A stretch of 64,000 nt of DNA from Telmatobacter sp. DSM 110680 (GCF_039994875.1 NZ_CP121196.1:1178001-1242000); one strand, 5' to 3'; positions 46,264 to 52,784 are shown, counted from the stretch's first letter. The notes: a model not told the origin generated them from the sequence alone. Program-made: numbers and translations.

Positions 46264-46992
46264 ATGGACGGAACCAAAAAGAGACGTATGCGCAACTGGC
46301 TCATCAGTGCCGCGGTGGTCTGTTTTGCGGGCTGGCTTTGTCTTGTGAGTTACGTCAACTGGGCAATGCATCAGTCGCCGGAAGTCTTCGGCCATGTAAT
46401 GGCCCGGATGCCGATGCCCGCGTATTTTGTGCTTCCGTTCGAGACTCTCTGGATGCGGGCGCGTGGTGGGCAATTGAATGTAGGTGATGCCGCTCCTGAT
46501 CTGACTGTGAAAAAACTCGAAGACCATAGTCCGACCGAGTTAGCATCGCTCTGGGCGGACAGACCGGTCGTTTTGGTCTTCGGCAGCTATACGTGACCCC
46601 CTTTTCGGCGGGAGGTTCCCGCCCTGAATAAACTGGCGGATCAGTACAAGGACAAGATCGGCTTCTACGCCGTGTACATCCTTGAAGCGCACCCCACCGA
46701 CGTATGGCAGATGCAATCCAACGTGCGCGATAACGTTCTTTTCAGTAGTCCCAAGGATGAGGTAGAACGCGCGTATGTTGCCGGCGCGTGTGTACGCAAG
46801 CTGGGCATCAAATTTCCGGCGCTGGTTGACGGTTTCGACAATCGAGTTGAGTCCGCCTACACAGGCTGGCCCGACCGACTCTACCTGGTCGGTAAAGGCG
46901 GGCGCGTTCTATACAAGAGCAAGCCCGGCCCCTTCGGCTTTCATCCCGACGACCTTGCGCAGGCCATCACGAAGTCGTTGCCCACGAACTGA
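46264..46992 (+). CDS. Deiodinase-family (thioredoxin-fold) selenoprotein, UGA at 46594-46596
   Basis: 242 residues with Sec111 encoded by TGA. The N-terminus is a membrane anchor (LISAAVVCFAGWLCLVSYV, about 13-31). The thioredoxin-like domain has the active-site sequence VLVFGSYT-U-PPF, the same as the FGSxTUPxF motif of iodothyronine deiodinases. Further family marks after the TGA are YAVYILEAHPTDVW (compare IYIxEAHxxDGW) and a C-terminal WPDRLYLVGKGGRVLYK. Homology runs continuously across the TGA, so this is not a frameshifted pseudogene. Bacteria lack thyroid hormone; a reductive dehalogenase-like or thiol-redox role is inferred. Follows the AhpD-like gene by 7 bases. Confidence 0.9.
46607..46623 (+). 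promoter_or_regulatory. Bacterial SECIS-like hairpin of the deiodinase-like gene
   Basis: GGCGGG (46607-46612) pairs with CCCGCC (46618-46623) around loop AGGTT; an extra A-T pair can close inside. The loop begins 16 bases after the UGA and has the G-G-U character of the E. coli fdhF SECIS loop. It lies within the coding sequence as expected for bacterial SECIS. Confidence 0.75.
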
Positions 46993-47216
46993 ATCTGCTC
47001 GAGCATGAAATCAGCGTGCTGAAATCTATTACGGCCGCCGCCTTCTAGCGCAGCCCTTTCTCCGCCTTTCGATGGACCAATAAGCCGTCTTAACGGGCGA
47101 TGCTCGCGATCGGTCCGATTCCGTATCGTCCCGCAAGAGGCTCTTCGTCCAACCCCTATCACTCAGAAAAAGATTGAAGCCTCGTTTTTTGTGAGGTCAA
47201 TGCTTCGGAGGTTCTT

Positions 47217-50200
47217 GTGCACACAACGACACTCGGCAGAGTGATAAGCAGATCTCTGCTCGCTGTTCTTTTACTCCTTCCCCGTCTGCATGCTCAACAA
47301 GCTGCCAGCGGTAACATCGCAGGAATAGTCACCGATCCCTCTGGCAAGTGTGTCGCTAAGGCCGTGGTTACACTCACCAACGTCGCGCAGGGCACTGTCC
47401 GCACCTTTACGACACAGAACGATGGTGTGTTCTCGTTCGCCGCACTCGAGGCGGCTAAATACATACTTTCGGCGACGGCGCCTTCCGGCTTCGCCCCTTG
47501 GAATGAAAAGGTCAATCTTGAGGTCGGACAGACGCTGAACATCCCAGCTCATCTCGAAGTTGCCATGAGTCGCACAGACATTCAAGTAACCTCAGATGCA
47601 CAGTCAGGTGTCAACACCACAAGTTCCGATCTTGGCGGAGTCATTGGTGCACGCCAGATCGAGACGCTGCCGCTGAATGGCCGCAACTATCTTGAACTGG
47701 CCTATCTTGTTCCCGGCAATGCTCCCGCACCTAACTTCGATCCCACCAAAGTGAATACGATTGTCGTCTCTTCTGCAGGCCAAGTCGGTCGCGGCGGCAA
47801 CGTCATGATCGACGGGGCCGACAACAACGACGATGCGGTGGGCGGCTCGCTCGTCAATATCCCCGAAGATGCAGTGCAGGAATTTCAAATTGCCAGCAAT
47901 CGTTTTTCTGCTGGTCTCGGTCGCTCCGGCTCGACAGTGATCAACGTTGTCACTAAACAGGGGTCCAACAGTCTTCATGGCGGCCTTGCAATCTACGAGC
48001 GCGACCACTCTCTTCAGGGACTTCCTGCGACCTATCAGCCAATCCCCGGTCTCTCGCCAACGTTTCATCGACAGCAGTATGCTGCCGATGCCGGCGGTCC
48101 GTTTCGTCGGGACAAAGCATGGTGGTTCGTTGCCATGGAAGATCGCCAGCAGCTTGGCGCCGACCTCGTCGGTCAGCGCGACACCGCGAAACAAGTCATC
48201 AACCGCGTCTTCGCAACTGCACCTTTGCACGACTTCCTCACCACAGAGCGCCTCGACTGGCAACTTGACGAGCGTGATCGTATCGGCTTCCGCGAGTCTC
48301 TCCAACTGGAGGATGATCTAAGTCAAAGCTCACTTGATCGCGCACTGGGGAGCGCCGCTTATCGACAGACCGCCGTCAATCATCTGCAGGGGCTCACCGC
48401 GGATTGGGTACATATTTTCACTCCAGCCGTAGTCAATCGTCTCAGCTTCGCTGACAACAACTTCATCAATACAACTTCACCCCTCTCTACAGCGCCGCAG
48501 ATCACGTACCCTGACCTCGACGACGGAGCCACTTACCGCGTTCCACAGCAAACGCTGCAGTTTCGACTTCAAGGCGATGACACGCTGAGTTGGAGCCGGC
48601 ACAACCACACCCTCAGCTTTGGCGGAGAAGTGCAGTCCATCGACGCTGACTTTAACCTCGGCGTTTTTCAGCAGGGCAACATCCAGACCGTCGAAGATTT
48701 TCCTGACTTCGACCGCAACCAGGATGGCAAAGTCGATGACAATGACTTGCTTTTCGCGGTAGGCCTCCGCAGTTCCACGCCAACGCGTGCTCTCGATCTT
48801 CCCAACAATGACAGCTTCCATTTTGCGCTGTTCACCGAAGATGATTGGAAAGTAATTCCGAAGCTCACCCTCAATCTTGGTCTCCGCTGGGAGATGGATA
48901 CCAATCTCAACAATCTCAGCTGGTATGGCCAACGCAACCCAATCGTGCAGTCGTTCTATCAAGGCAGGCGCCACCGTGACTTCAACAACTGGGCTCCGCG
49001 CGTTGGCTTCAACTTTGCGCTCAATCCCGACCTTACCATTCACGGTGGCTACGGAATCTACTACGACCGCATTACGCTCGAAATCATGTCGCTGGAAAAA
49101 GGCTTCGACGGCCGGGCGCTTGCTCTGAACGTAACGGCCGGCAATGTCATCACCGACCCGAACGGCGTGCCCGTCTATCTGAATCAGGACGGCACGTTCA
49201 AGTCGTATGCGCCCCAGGTCCTCTCCAGTCCTTTCAGCGGGTTTCTGTTCACGGGTGCGGGCGCCACCGGCATCGATATCATTAACAACCGCCTGCGCAA
49301 CCCAATGGTGCAACAGTTCAATCTCGGTGTTGAGAAGCAGATTGGCCGCGGTTTTCTCGTCAAGGTTGACGGTGTTCACAATCTCGGCACGCGTTTCATC
49401 ATCGGTCGTCCTGTTGGCACTGTCTACAATCCCGATACGCTAGGCCCCGACAACGTTACCGATCTCGAATCTGCCGTGAATACTAAATACGATGCACTCT
49501 GGGTTAGTGCTCGTCAGCGTTTCTCCAAGTACGGAGAGTTCGACGCCGCTTACACACTTGCCAAGGCCTTCAATTACGCTAACGACGATCAGATTCCGTT
49601 TGAATATTCACCCATCGATCCGAACAATCTGCAGCGCGAATACGGCCCTCCCCCGAATGATCAGCGCCACCGCCTCGTAATTTCAGGCATGGCTAACCTG
49701 CCACTCAAACTGCAGTTCGCACCCATCTGGACCATCGCTTCCGGTGTTCCCATGGATATCCTTCTCCCCGATGGCAGCGAGCGCGTACCTACGCTACAGC
49801 GGAATGCCGGCGGACGCGCATTCCATAATGCGCAGCAACTTAACGCGTTTATCGCGGCTACGAATGCTGCCGGCGGCGTATTCGAAGCCAGTGCCAATAG
49901 CAGCGTGACACTTCCCTCCGTCAGTCCTCACGCACGGTTCAACGACAGCTTCAATTCTCTCGACTTTCGTCTGGACCGATCCTTCCATCTCGGCGATCGC
50001 TACACCATCGCCGTTCTCGGTGAAGCTTTCAACATCTTCAACGTGACTAACATCCTCGGTGTCAGCAATCTGAACTATTCCGGTTTCGCCAACACGCTCT
50101 CGCCGGACCCCAACAACCCAAACTTCTCATCGAGTTTTGGCATGCCCGTCTCCACTGCCGGCGGCGTCTTCGGCTCGGGTGGTCCTCGCGCATTTCAACT

Positions 50201-50222
50201 CGCCGCAAAGCTCAATTTTTAG
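47217..50222 (+). CDS. TonB-dependent receptor, Oar/CarboxypepD-regulatory type
   Basis: 1001 residues from GTG 47217, with GGAGG 6 bases upstream. Signal peptide (cleavage at LHAQQ, about residue 24), an N-terminal carboxypeptidase-regulatory-like beta-sandwich (about 30-105, GNIAGIVTDPSG), a plug domain (about 125-230, LPLNGRNYLELAYL) and a large beta-barrel ending in LAAKLNF with the C-terminal Phe needed for Bam insertion. No typical TonB box was recognised. This SusC/Oar-like class is very abundant in Acidobacteria and is thought to import oligosaccharides or peptides. No SusD-like partner is adjacent. Confidence 0.88.
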   Translation: MHTTTLGRVISRSLLAVLLLLPRLHAQQAASGNIAGIVTDPSGKCVAKAVVTLTNVAQGTVRTFTTQNDGVFSFAALEAAKYILSATAPSGFAPWNEKVNLEVGQTLNIPAHLEVAMSRTDIQVTSDAQSGVNTTSSDLGGVIGARQIETLPLNGRNYLELAYLVPGNAPAPNFDPTKVNTIVVSSAGQVGRGGNVMIDGADNNDDAVGGSLVNIPEDAVQEFQIASNRFSAGLGRSGSTVINVVTKQGSNSLHGGLAIYERDHSLQGLPATYQPIPGLSPTFHRQQYAADAGGPFRRDKAWWFVAMEDRQQLGADLVGQRDTAKQVINRVFATAPLHDFLTTERLDWQLDERDRIGFRESLQLEDDLSQSSLDRALGSAAYRQTAVNHLQGLTADWVHIFTPAVVNRLSFADNNFINTTSPLSTAPQITYPDLDDGATYRVPQQTLQFRLQGDDTLSWSRHNHTLSFGGEVQSIDADFNLGVFQQGNIQTVEDFPDFDRNQDGKVDDNDLLFAVGLRSSTPTRALDLPNNDSFHFALFTEDDWKVIPKLTLNLGLRWEMDTNLNNLSWYGQRNPIVQSFYQGRRHRDFNNWAPRVGFNFALNPDLTIHGGYGIYYDRITLEIMSLEKGFDGRALALNVTAGNVITDPNGVPVYLNQDGTFKSYAPQVLSSPFSGFLFTGAGATGIDIINNRLRNPMVQQFNLGVEKQIGRGFLVKVDGVHNLGTRFIIGRPVGTVYNPDTLGPDNVTDLESAVNTKYDALWVSARQRFSKYGEFDAAYTLAKAFNYANDDQIPFEYSPIDPNNLQREYGPPPNDQRHRLVISGMANLPLKLQFAPIWTIASGVPMDILLPDGSERVPTLQRNAGGRAFHNAQQLNAFIAATNAAGGVFEASANSSVTLPSVSPHARFNDSFNSLDFRLDRSFHLGDRYTIAVLGEAFNIFNVTNILGVSNLNYSGFANTLSPDPNNPNFSSSFGMPVSTAGGVFGSGGPRAFQLAAKLNF

Positions 50223-50367
50223 TTGAGATTTAAGAATGCGGCTCCTTCGTCGGCCAACCGCACAACCCCTGCAGCCTCAGAATTAGCTGCAATTGGACCC
50301 AATTTCAACAGGGATGCCGGTTCGGCTCCGCAGCGAGTCGTCGATGAAACTGAATAGTTGGAGAGAG

Positions 50368-50400
50368 AGTCGTCGTCGTTTTACTGTACCGATGACGACT
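50368..50400. repeat. Imperfect inverted repeat beyond the 3' end of the tRNA array
   Basis: AGTCGTCGTCG (50368-50378) and CGATGACGACT (50390-50400) pair at 10 of 11 positions. It lies downstream of the last tRNA on the minus strand and could be a 3' processing or termination structure, but it has no U-tract. Confidence 0.35.
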
Positions 50401-50476
50401 ACATCTTTCCTTCTATGGCGAACAATGTCTCGCCGAAACTTAATCTTGTGCCGGGTGCATGAGTCGAACCTTATGG

Positions 50477-50550
50477 AGCGCGTGATAGGGCTCGAACCCA
50501 CAACCTTCGGCTTCGGACGCCGACGCTAAATCCGTTTGAGCTTCACACGC
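50477..50550 (-). tRNA. tRNA-Arg(CCG)
   Basis: Acceptor GCGTGTG/CACGCGC, anticodon arm TCGGC-GTCCGAA-GCCGA, T loop TTCGAGC, CCA encoded at 50474-50476. The D arm (GCTCAAACGGATTTAGCG) pairs poorly, so it is the weakest of the Arg tRNAs here. Confidence 0.8.
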
Positions 50551-50567
50551 GTGGACTACAACACTGG

Positions 50568-50640
50568 AGCCGTCCGCGGGACTTCAACCCGCATCTTCAT
50601 CGTTAGGACCGATACGCTCTTTGCATTGAGCTAGGACGGC
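50568..50640 (-). tRNA. tRNA-Arg(CCT)
   Basis: Acceptor GCCGTCC/GGACGGC, D arm GCTC...GAGC, anticodon arm TATCG-GTCCTAA-CGATG, T stem GCGGG/CCCGC with loop TTGAAGT (G at position 56 instead of C). CCA encoded. Confidence 0.88.
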
Positions 50641-50653
50641 GTAGAACATCTGG

Positions 50654-50728
50654 AGCGCCAGGCAGGACTCGAATCTGCGTGCGGCGGCTTTAGAAGTGCC
50701 GTGCCTCATCCATCTCGGCCACTGGCGC
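50654..50728 (-). tRNA. tRNA-Arg(TCT)
   Basis: Acceptor GCGCCAG/CTGGCGC, anticodon loop CTTCTAA in stem CGGCA/AGCCG (closing A-A mismatch), T arm GCAGA-TTCGAGT-CCTGC, CCA encoded. Reads AGA. Confidence 0.87.
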
Positions 50729-50736
50729 ATAATTGG

Positions 50737-50821
50737 TGGAGCCGGTGGGACTTGAACCCACATTGGGATTTCTCCCGCTGATTAAAAGTCAGGTCTCTGC
50801 ATCCGATTCGAGTACGACTCC
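50737..50821 (-). tRNA. tRNA-Lys(TTT) with an unusual long variable arm
   Basis: Acceptor GGAGTCG/CGGCTCC, anticodon loop CTTTTAA inside TGA...TCA as in ordinary tRNA-Lys, T arm GTGGG-TTCAAGT-CCCAC, CCA encoded. Between anticodon and T arms lies GGGA-GAAA-TCCC, a GNRA-capped hairpin, plus AAT. Lys tRNAs are class I with a 5-base variable loop, so this class II-like arm is abnormal. Confidence 0.75.
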
Positions 50822-50829
50822 AAAGCTGG

Positions 50830-50935
50830 TGGGTCAGCGGGAAGTCGAATCCCGTCCGAGCAGCTGCAAACCCAGAGTTACACATCGCGGAGCCGCTTCA
50901 GCGCAGTCGCCGCGACCAACAGGGAACGGCGACCC
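50830..50935 (-). pseudogene. Degenerate tRNA-like sequence
   Basis: A good 3' end is present: T arm CGGGA-TTCGACT-TCCCG, acceptor strand CTGACCC, discriminator A and CCA. A possible 5' partner GGGTC occurs at 50931-50935, making a unit of about 106 nt. No standard anticodon arm can be drawn between them; instead there is a strong separate hairpin GTCGCCG...CGGCGAC near the 5' end. It may be a broken tRNA invaded by a repeat. Isotype not assignable. Confidence 0.4.
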
Positions 50936-51003
50936 ATGAAGGTTCAGACGATGGCACGTCTTAAGAGCCGCCTATGCTGCCGTCAAGACCTGTGACCTAT
51001 TGG

Positions 51004-51079
51004 TGGAGGTATCGGGAGTTGAACCCGGAGACTCGCGCTTATAAGGCGCGGGCTACATACCGGTAGCAGCTATACCTCC
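51004..51079 (-). tRNA. tRNA-Ile(TAT)
   Basis: Acceptor GGAGGTA/TACCTCC, D arm GCTGC...GTAGC, anticodon arm CGCGC-CTTATAA-GCGCG, T arm CCGGG-TTCAACT-CCCGA, CCA encoded. An UAU anticodon reads AUA directly; most bacteria use lysidine-modified CAU instead. Confidence 0.88.
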
Positions 51080-51088
51080 AAATCGTGG

Positions 51089-51203
51089 TGGCTGCGGTCA
51101 GATTCGAACTGACTACTTTGCGCTTAAGGACCGGGGTCCCCGGCGACAGGTCTTCGTCGCTGGGGTGGTGAGACGCCTGCTCATCCGCGTGAGCTTCGCA
51201 GCC
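51089..51203 (-). tRNA. tRNA-Lys(CTT) interrupted in the anticodon loop by a 42-nt palindromic element
   Basis: Both tRNA parts are well formed: acceptor GGCTGCG/CGCAGCC, D arm GCTC...GAGC, T arm GTCAG-TTCGAAT-CTGAC, CCA encoded. Joining GGCGTCT (5') to CTTAAGCGC (3') restores a canonical Lys loop CTCTTAA. The sequence between (51129-51170) is a hairpin CCCCAGCGAC...GTCGCCGGGG with one mismatch. The insertion is at U33/C34. Either the RNA is spliced or the gene is dead; it is far too short for a group I intron. Confidence 0.65.
51129..51170. repeat. Palindromic repeat element inside tRNA-Lys(CTT)
   Basis: 42 bases. Core CCCCAGCGAC-GAAGACCT-GTCGCCGGGG on the minus strand forms a 10-bp hairpin with one A-C mismatch. 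Seventeen bases (GGCGACAGGTCTTCGTC, 51142-51158) recur exactly in inverted orientation at 53832-53848 next to the Ser-like unit. This behaves like a REP-type dispersed palindrome. Confidence 0.65.
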
Positions 51204-51208
51204 GCTGG

Positions 51209-51282
51209 CGAGGGTGGCGGGCTTCGAACCCGCTTCATTCGGCTTTGGAGGCCGACGTTCTACCAGTCTGAACTTCACCCTC
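51209..51282 (-). tRNA. tRNA-Trp(CCA)
   Basis: Acceptor GAGGGTG/CACCCTC, D arm GTTC...GAAC, anticodon arm TCGGC-CTCCAAA-GCCGA, T arm GCGGG-TTCGAAG-CCCGC, discriminator G, CCA encoded. Well formed. Confidence 0.93.
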
Positions 51283-51303
51283 ATTTTCAAAGATCAATAA
51301 AGA

Positions 51304-51323
51304 ACCCCGACCTGAGTCGGGGT
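51304..51323 (-). terminator. Terminator-like hairpin just upstream of tRNA-Trp
   Basis: ACCCCGAC-tcag-GTCGGGGT, 8 bp perfect on the minus strand, followed by TCTTTATT. It ends 21 bases before the 5' end of tRNA-Trp and lies about 150 bases downstream of tRNA-Arg(ACG). Confidence 0.6.
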
Positions 51324-51477
51324 CTGGTGCTCATTCGACGCATGCACTCAGACCCTCAAGACGCGGCTCCCCAAATGACCCGCTTGCCGGTCATTCTGAC
51401 TATGTCGCGTTTGAAGGTCCTAAGCATCATGTCAATTCACCATCAGAACGTTTGCGAAACTACGGTTCAATTTGTGG

Positions 51478-51551
51478 AGCGTCCGGCAGGACTCGAACCT
51501 GCGTGCACTTCGTTCGTAGCGAAGGCCATCAATCCGCTCTGGCACGGACGC
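51478..51551 (-). tRNA. tRNA-Arg(ACG)
   Basis: Acceptor GCGTCCG/CGGACGC, anticodon arm CTTCG-CTACGAA-CGAAG, T arm GCAGG-TTCGAGT-CCTGC, CCA encoded. D stem of 3 bp. A34 would need deamination to inosine by TadA to read CGU/CGC/CGA. Confidence 0.92.
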
Positions 51552-51563
51552 TCAAAACTTTGG

Positions 51564-51635
51564 TCGGGGAACTCAGAATTGAACTGAGTCCACGTGCTCC
51601 CAAGGCACGGATGCAACGCATTACACCATTCCCCG
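51564..51635 (-). tRNA. tRNA-Pro(TGG)
   Basis: Acceptor CGGGGAA/TTCCCCG with the C1-G72 start typical of bacterial tRNA-Pro, anticodon arm CGTGC-CTTGGGA-GCACG, T arm CTCAG-TTCAATT-CTGAG, CCA encoded. Confidence 0.92.
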
Positions 51636-51639
51636 ATGG

Positions 51640-51712
51640 TGCCAGCCCAGCGAGTTGAACGCTGCTCTCTCCGTTTTCAGCGGAGCGTATCGACCGCGCA
51701 TACGCGACTGGC
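51640..51712 (-). tRNA. tRNA-Phe(GAA)
   Basis: Acceptor GCCAGTC/GGCTGGC, D arm GTAT...ATAC, anticodon arm CTCCG-CTGAAAA-CGGAG, T arm CAGCG-TTCAACT-CGCTG, CCA encoded. The next tRNA 5' end (Pro) follows after a single base. Confidence 0.92.
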
Positions 51713-51721
51713 GAAATCTGG

Positions 51722-51795
51722 TGGACCTAGTCGGCTCTGCCCCGACCGCCTCCGCATTGCAAGTGCGGCGCTCTCCCTGAATGAGCTATAGGCCC
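51722..51795 (-). tRNA. tRNA-Ala(TGC) with non-consensus T loop
   Basis: Acceptor GGGCCTA/TAGGTCC, D arm GCTC...GAGC, anticodon arm CCGCA-CTTGCAA-TGCGG, T stem GTCGG/CCGAC, CCA encoded. The T loop is GGCAGAG, lacking T54, T55 and the usual TTC, so D-T loop docking should be impaired. It also lacks the G3-U70 pair in the usual sense but has G3-T70 here, consistent with Ala identity. Confidence 0.8.
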
Positions 51796-51830
51796 GAAAC
51801 TGTGCCGGGGAATTTCATCCCGGCGATAAG

Positions 51831-51907
51831 GGTGGCCGGTGGGAGTTGAACCCACAAGAGACATGAGTCACAGTCATGCCCGACGTTCCGATAGTCGGCA
51901 CGGCCAC
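51831..51907 (-). tRNA. tRNA-His(GTG)
   Basis: Acceptor GTGGCCG/CGGCCAC, D arm CCGAC...GTCGG, anticodon arm CATGA-CTGTGAC-TCATG, T arm GTGGG-TTCAACT-CCCAC. Discriminator C as expected for His. The base before G1 is T rather than the usual encoded G-1, and CCA is replaced by CCT, so 3' addition would be needed. Confidence 0.82.
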
Positions 51908-51913
51908 AGTTGG

Positions 51914-51986
51914 AGCACCCGGGGTTACTCGAAAACCCATTCTGCTGATTACAGGTCAGCCGCTCTTCCACTTGAGCTACAGGTGC
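51914..51986 (-). tRNA. tRNA-Thr(TGT) with C33
   Basis: Acceptor GCACCTG/CGGGTGC, D arm GCTC...GAGC, anticodon arm GCTGA-CCTGTAA-TCAGC, T arm GGGTT-TTCGAGT-AACCC, CCA encoded. Position 33 is C instead of the near-universal U. Confidence 0.85.
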
Positions 51987-51997
51987 AATCTCGTTGG

Positions 51998-52070
51998 AGC
52001 CGGCAGCAGGGCTTTAACCCGCATCCTTCGCCATACCGAGGCGACACTCTGACAATTGAGCTATGCCGGC
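51998..52070 (-). tRNA. tRNA-Thr(GGT) with C33
   Basis: Acceptor GCCGGCA/TGCCGGC, D arm GCTC...GAGT, anticodon arm TCGCC-TCGGTAT-GGCGA, T arm GCGGG-TTAAAGC-CCTGC, CCA encoded. C33 replaces U33 and the T loop has A at position 56. Seven bases separate it from the HNH gene stop. Confidence 0.82.
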
Positions 52071-52076
52071 TGAACT

Positions 52077-52589
52077 TCAGTAGTACAGATACTTCCTCCA
52101 CTTCTCCTCGCCGATTCCTGTCTGGCGCATGAAAGCACGAGAGGTGTGAATCGTCACGCGGCGCGGCTGACGGAGCAACTTCATGCCTGCTTCCGTCGGA
52201 GTCCGATCTGCCTTGCGCGCGTTGCAGTCGCGACACGCGGCAACCAGGTTTTCCCACGTGCTCTGTCCGCCTCGAGCGCGAGGAATTACATGCTCCAGTT
52301 CCAAGTCGCTGCTCAAGAACTTCTCGCCGCAATACTGGCAAATGTGTCCGTCGCGAATGAGGATGTTCTTCCTCGATAGCGTCTGGATCCGCAGCGGCAA
52401 ACGCCGATACTGGCGAAGGCGAATGACACAAGGCAATTGCAGGCCGACATGCACATACCGATCGTGTGCCTCTTCGATCACGGCAACACCCTTGATGAGC
52501 AACACGAGGGCACGGCGAGCACGTGTAATGTTCACGGGCTCATAGCTCGCATTGAGCACTAGTACTGGCATTGTCATCGCACTCGTCAT
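52077..52589 (-). CDS. HNH endonuclease inside the tRNA array
   Basis: 170 residues. An N-terminal domain (VLVLNASYEPVNIT, typical of the widespread stand-alone HNH family) is followed by a zinc-ribbon HNH core. CQYCG (about 84-88) and C-x-x-C (CRDC, about 118) bind zinc, and LEHVIPRARGG (about 97-107) with ENLVAACRDCN supplies the catalytic His/Asn/His. This family is common in Acidobacteria, cyanobacteria and planctomycetes and its role is unknown. The gene starts 22 bases after Thr(CGT) and stops 7 bases before Thr(GGT) on the same strand, so it is probably co-transcribed with the tRNAs. Confidence 0.85.
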   Translation of the reverse strand: MTSAMTMPVLVLNASYEPVNITRARRALVLLIKGVAVIEEAHDRYVHVGLQLPCVIRLRQYRRLPLRIQTLSRKNILIRDGHICQYCGEKFLSSDLELEHVIPRARGGQSTWENLVAACRDCNARKADRTPTEAGMKLLRQPRRVTIHTSRAFMRQTGIGEEKWRKYLYY

Positions 52590-52610
52590 ATAGCCTCTCC
52601 TGTGTCTTGG

Positions 52611-52683
52611 AACTGGCGGCCGGAATCGAACCGGCTTCGTCCTCGTTACGAATGAGGTGCATTACCCTCTCTGCCACGCCAGC
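52611..52683 (-). tRNA. tRNA-Thr(CGT)
   Basis: Acceptor GCTGGCG/CGCCAGT (closing G-U), D arm GCA...TGC, anticodon arm CCTCA-TTCGTAA-CGAGG (one A-C mismatch next to the loop), T arm GCCGG-TTCGATT-CCGGC, CCA encoded. Confidence 0.87.
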
Positions 52684-52712
52684 AAACACATACTCCTCAA
52701 TCAAACTCATGG

Positions 52713-52784
52713 AGCGGCTGGCCGGAGTTGAACCGGCGATCTCCGCGCTGGCGACGCAGCGTCTTACCGCTCGACTACAGCCGC
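52713..52784 (-). tRNA. tRNA-Gly(GCC) with C33
   Basis: Acceptor GCGGCTG/CAGCCGC, D arm GTC...GAC, anticodon arm CTGCG-TCGCCAG-CGCGG, T arm GCCGG-TTCAACT-CCGGC, CCA encoded. C33 replaces U33. Confidence 0.85.

Noticed and set aside
46264-46992. A truncated membrane protein ending at TGA 46596, followed by an independent gene starting at GTG 46672.
   Set aside because: The deiodinase motif spans the TGA and 25 codons between TGA and the GTG are also family-like.
50446-50472. A 3' tRNA fragment just beyond tRNA-Arg(CCG).
   Set aside because: Only a GAGTCGAAC-like stretch is present; its stem pairing is weak and no acceptor or CCA can be drawn.
50830-51180. A tmRNA gene, because of the TTCGACT T loop at 50830-50860.
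   Set aside because: A tmRNA would extend across tRNA-Ile(TAT) and part of tRNA-Lys(CTT), and no tag-peptide frame was found.
51802-51826. Hairpin GCCGGGG...CCCGGC between tRNA-Ala and tRNA-His as an extra degenerate tRNA.
   Set aside because: The loop resembles a T loop only slightly and there are no other tRNA parts.
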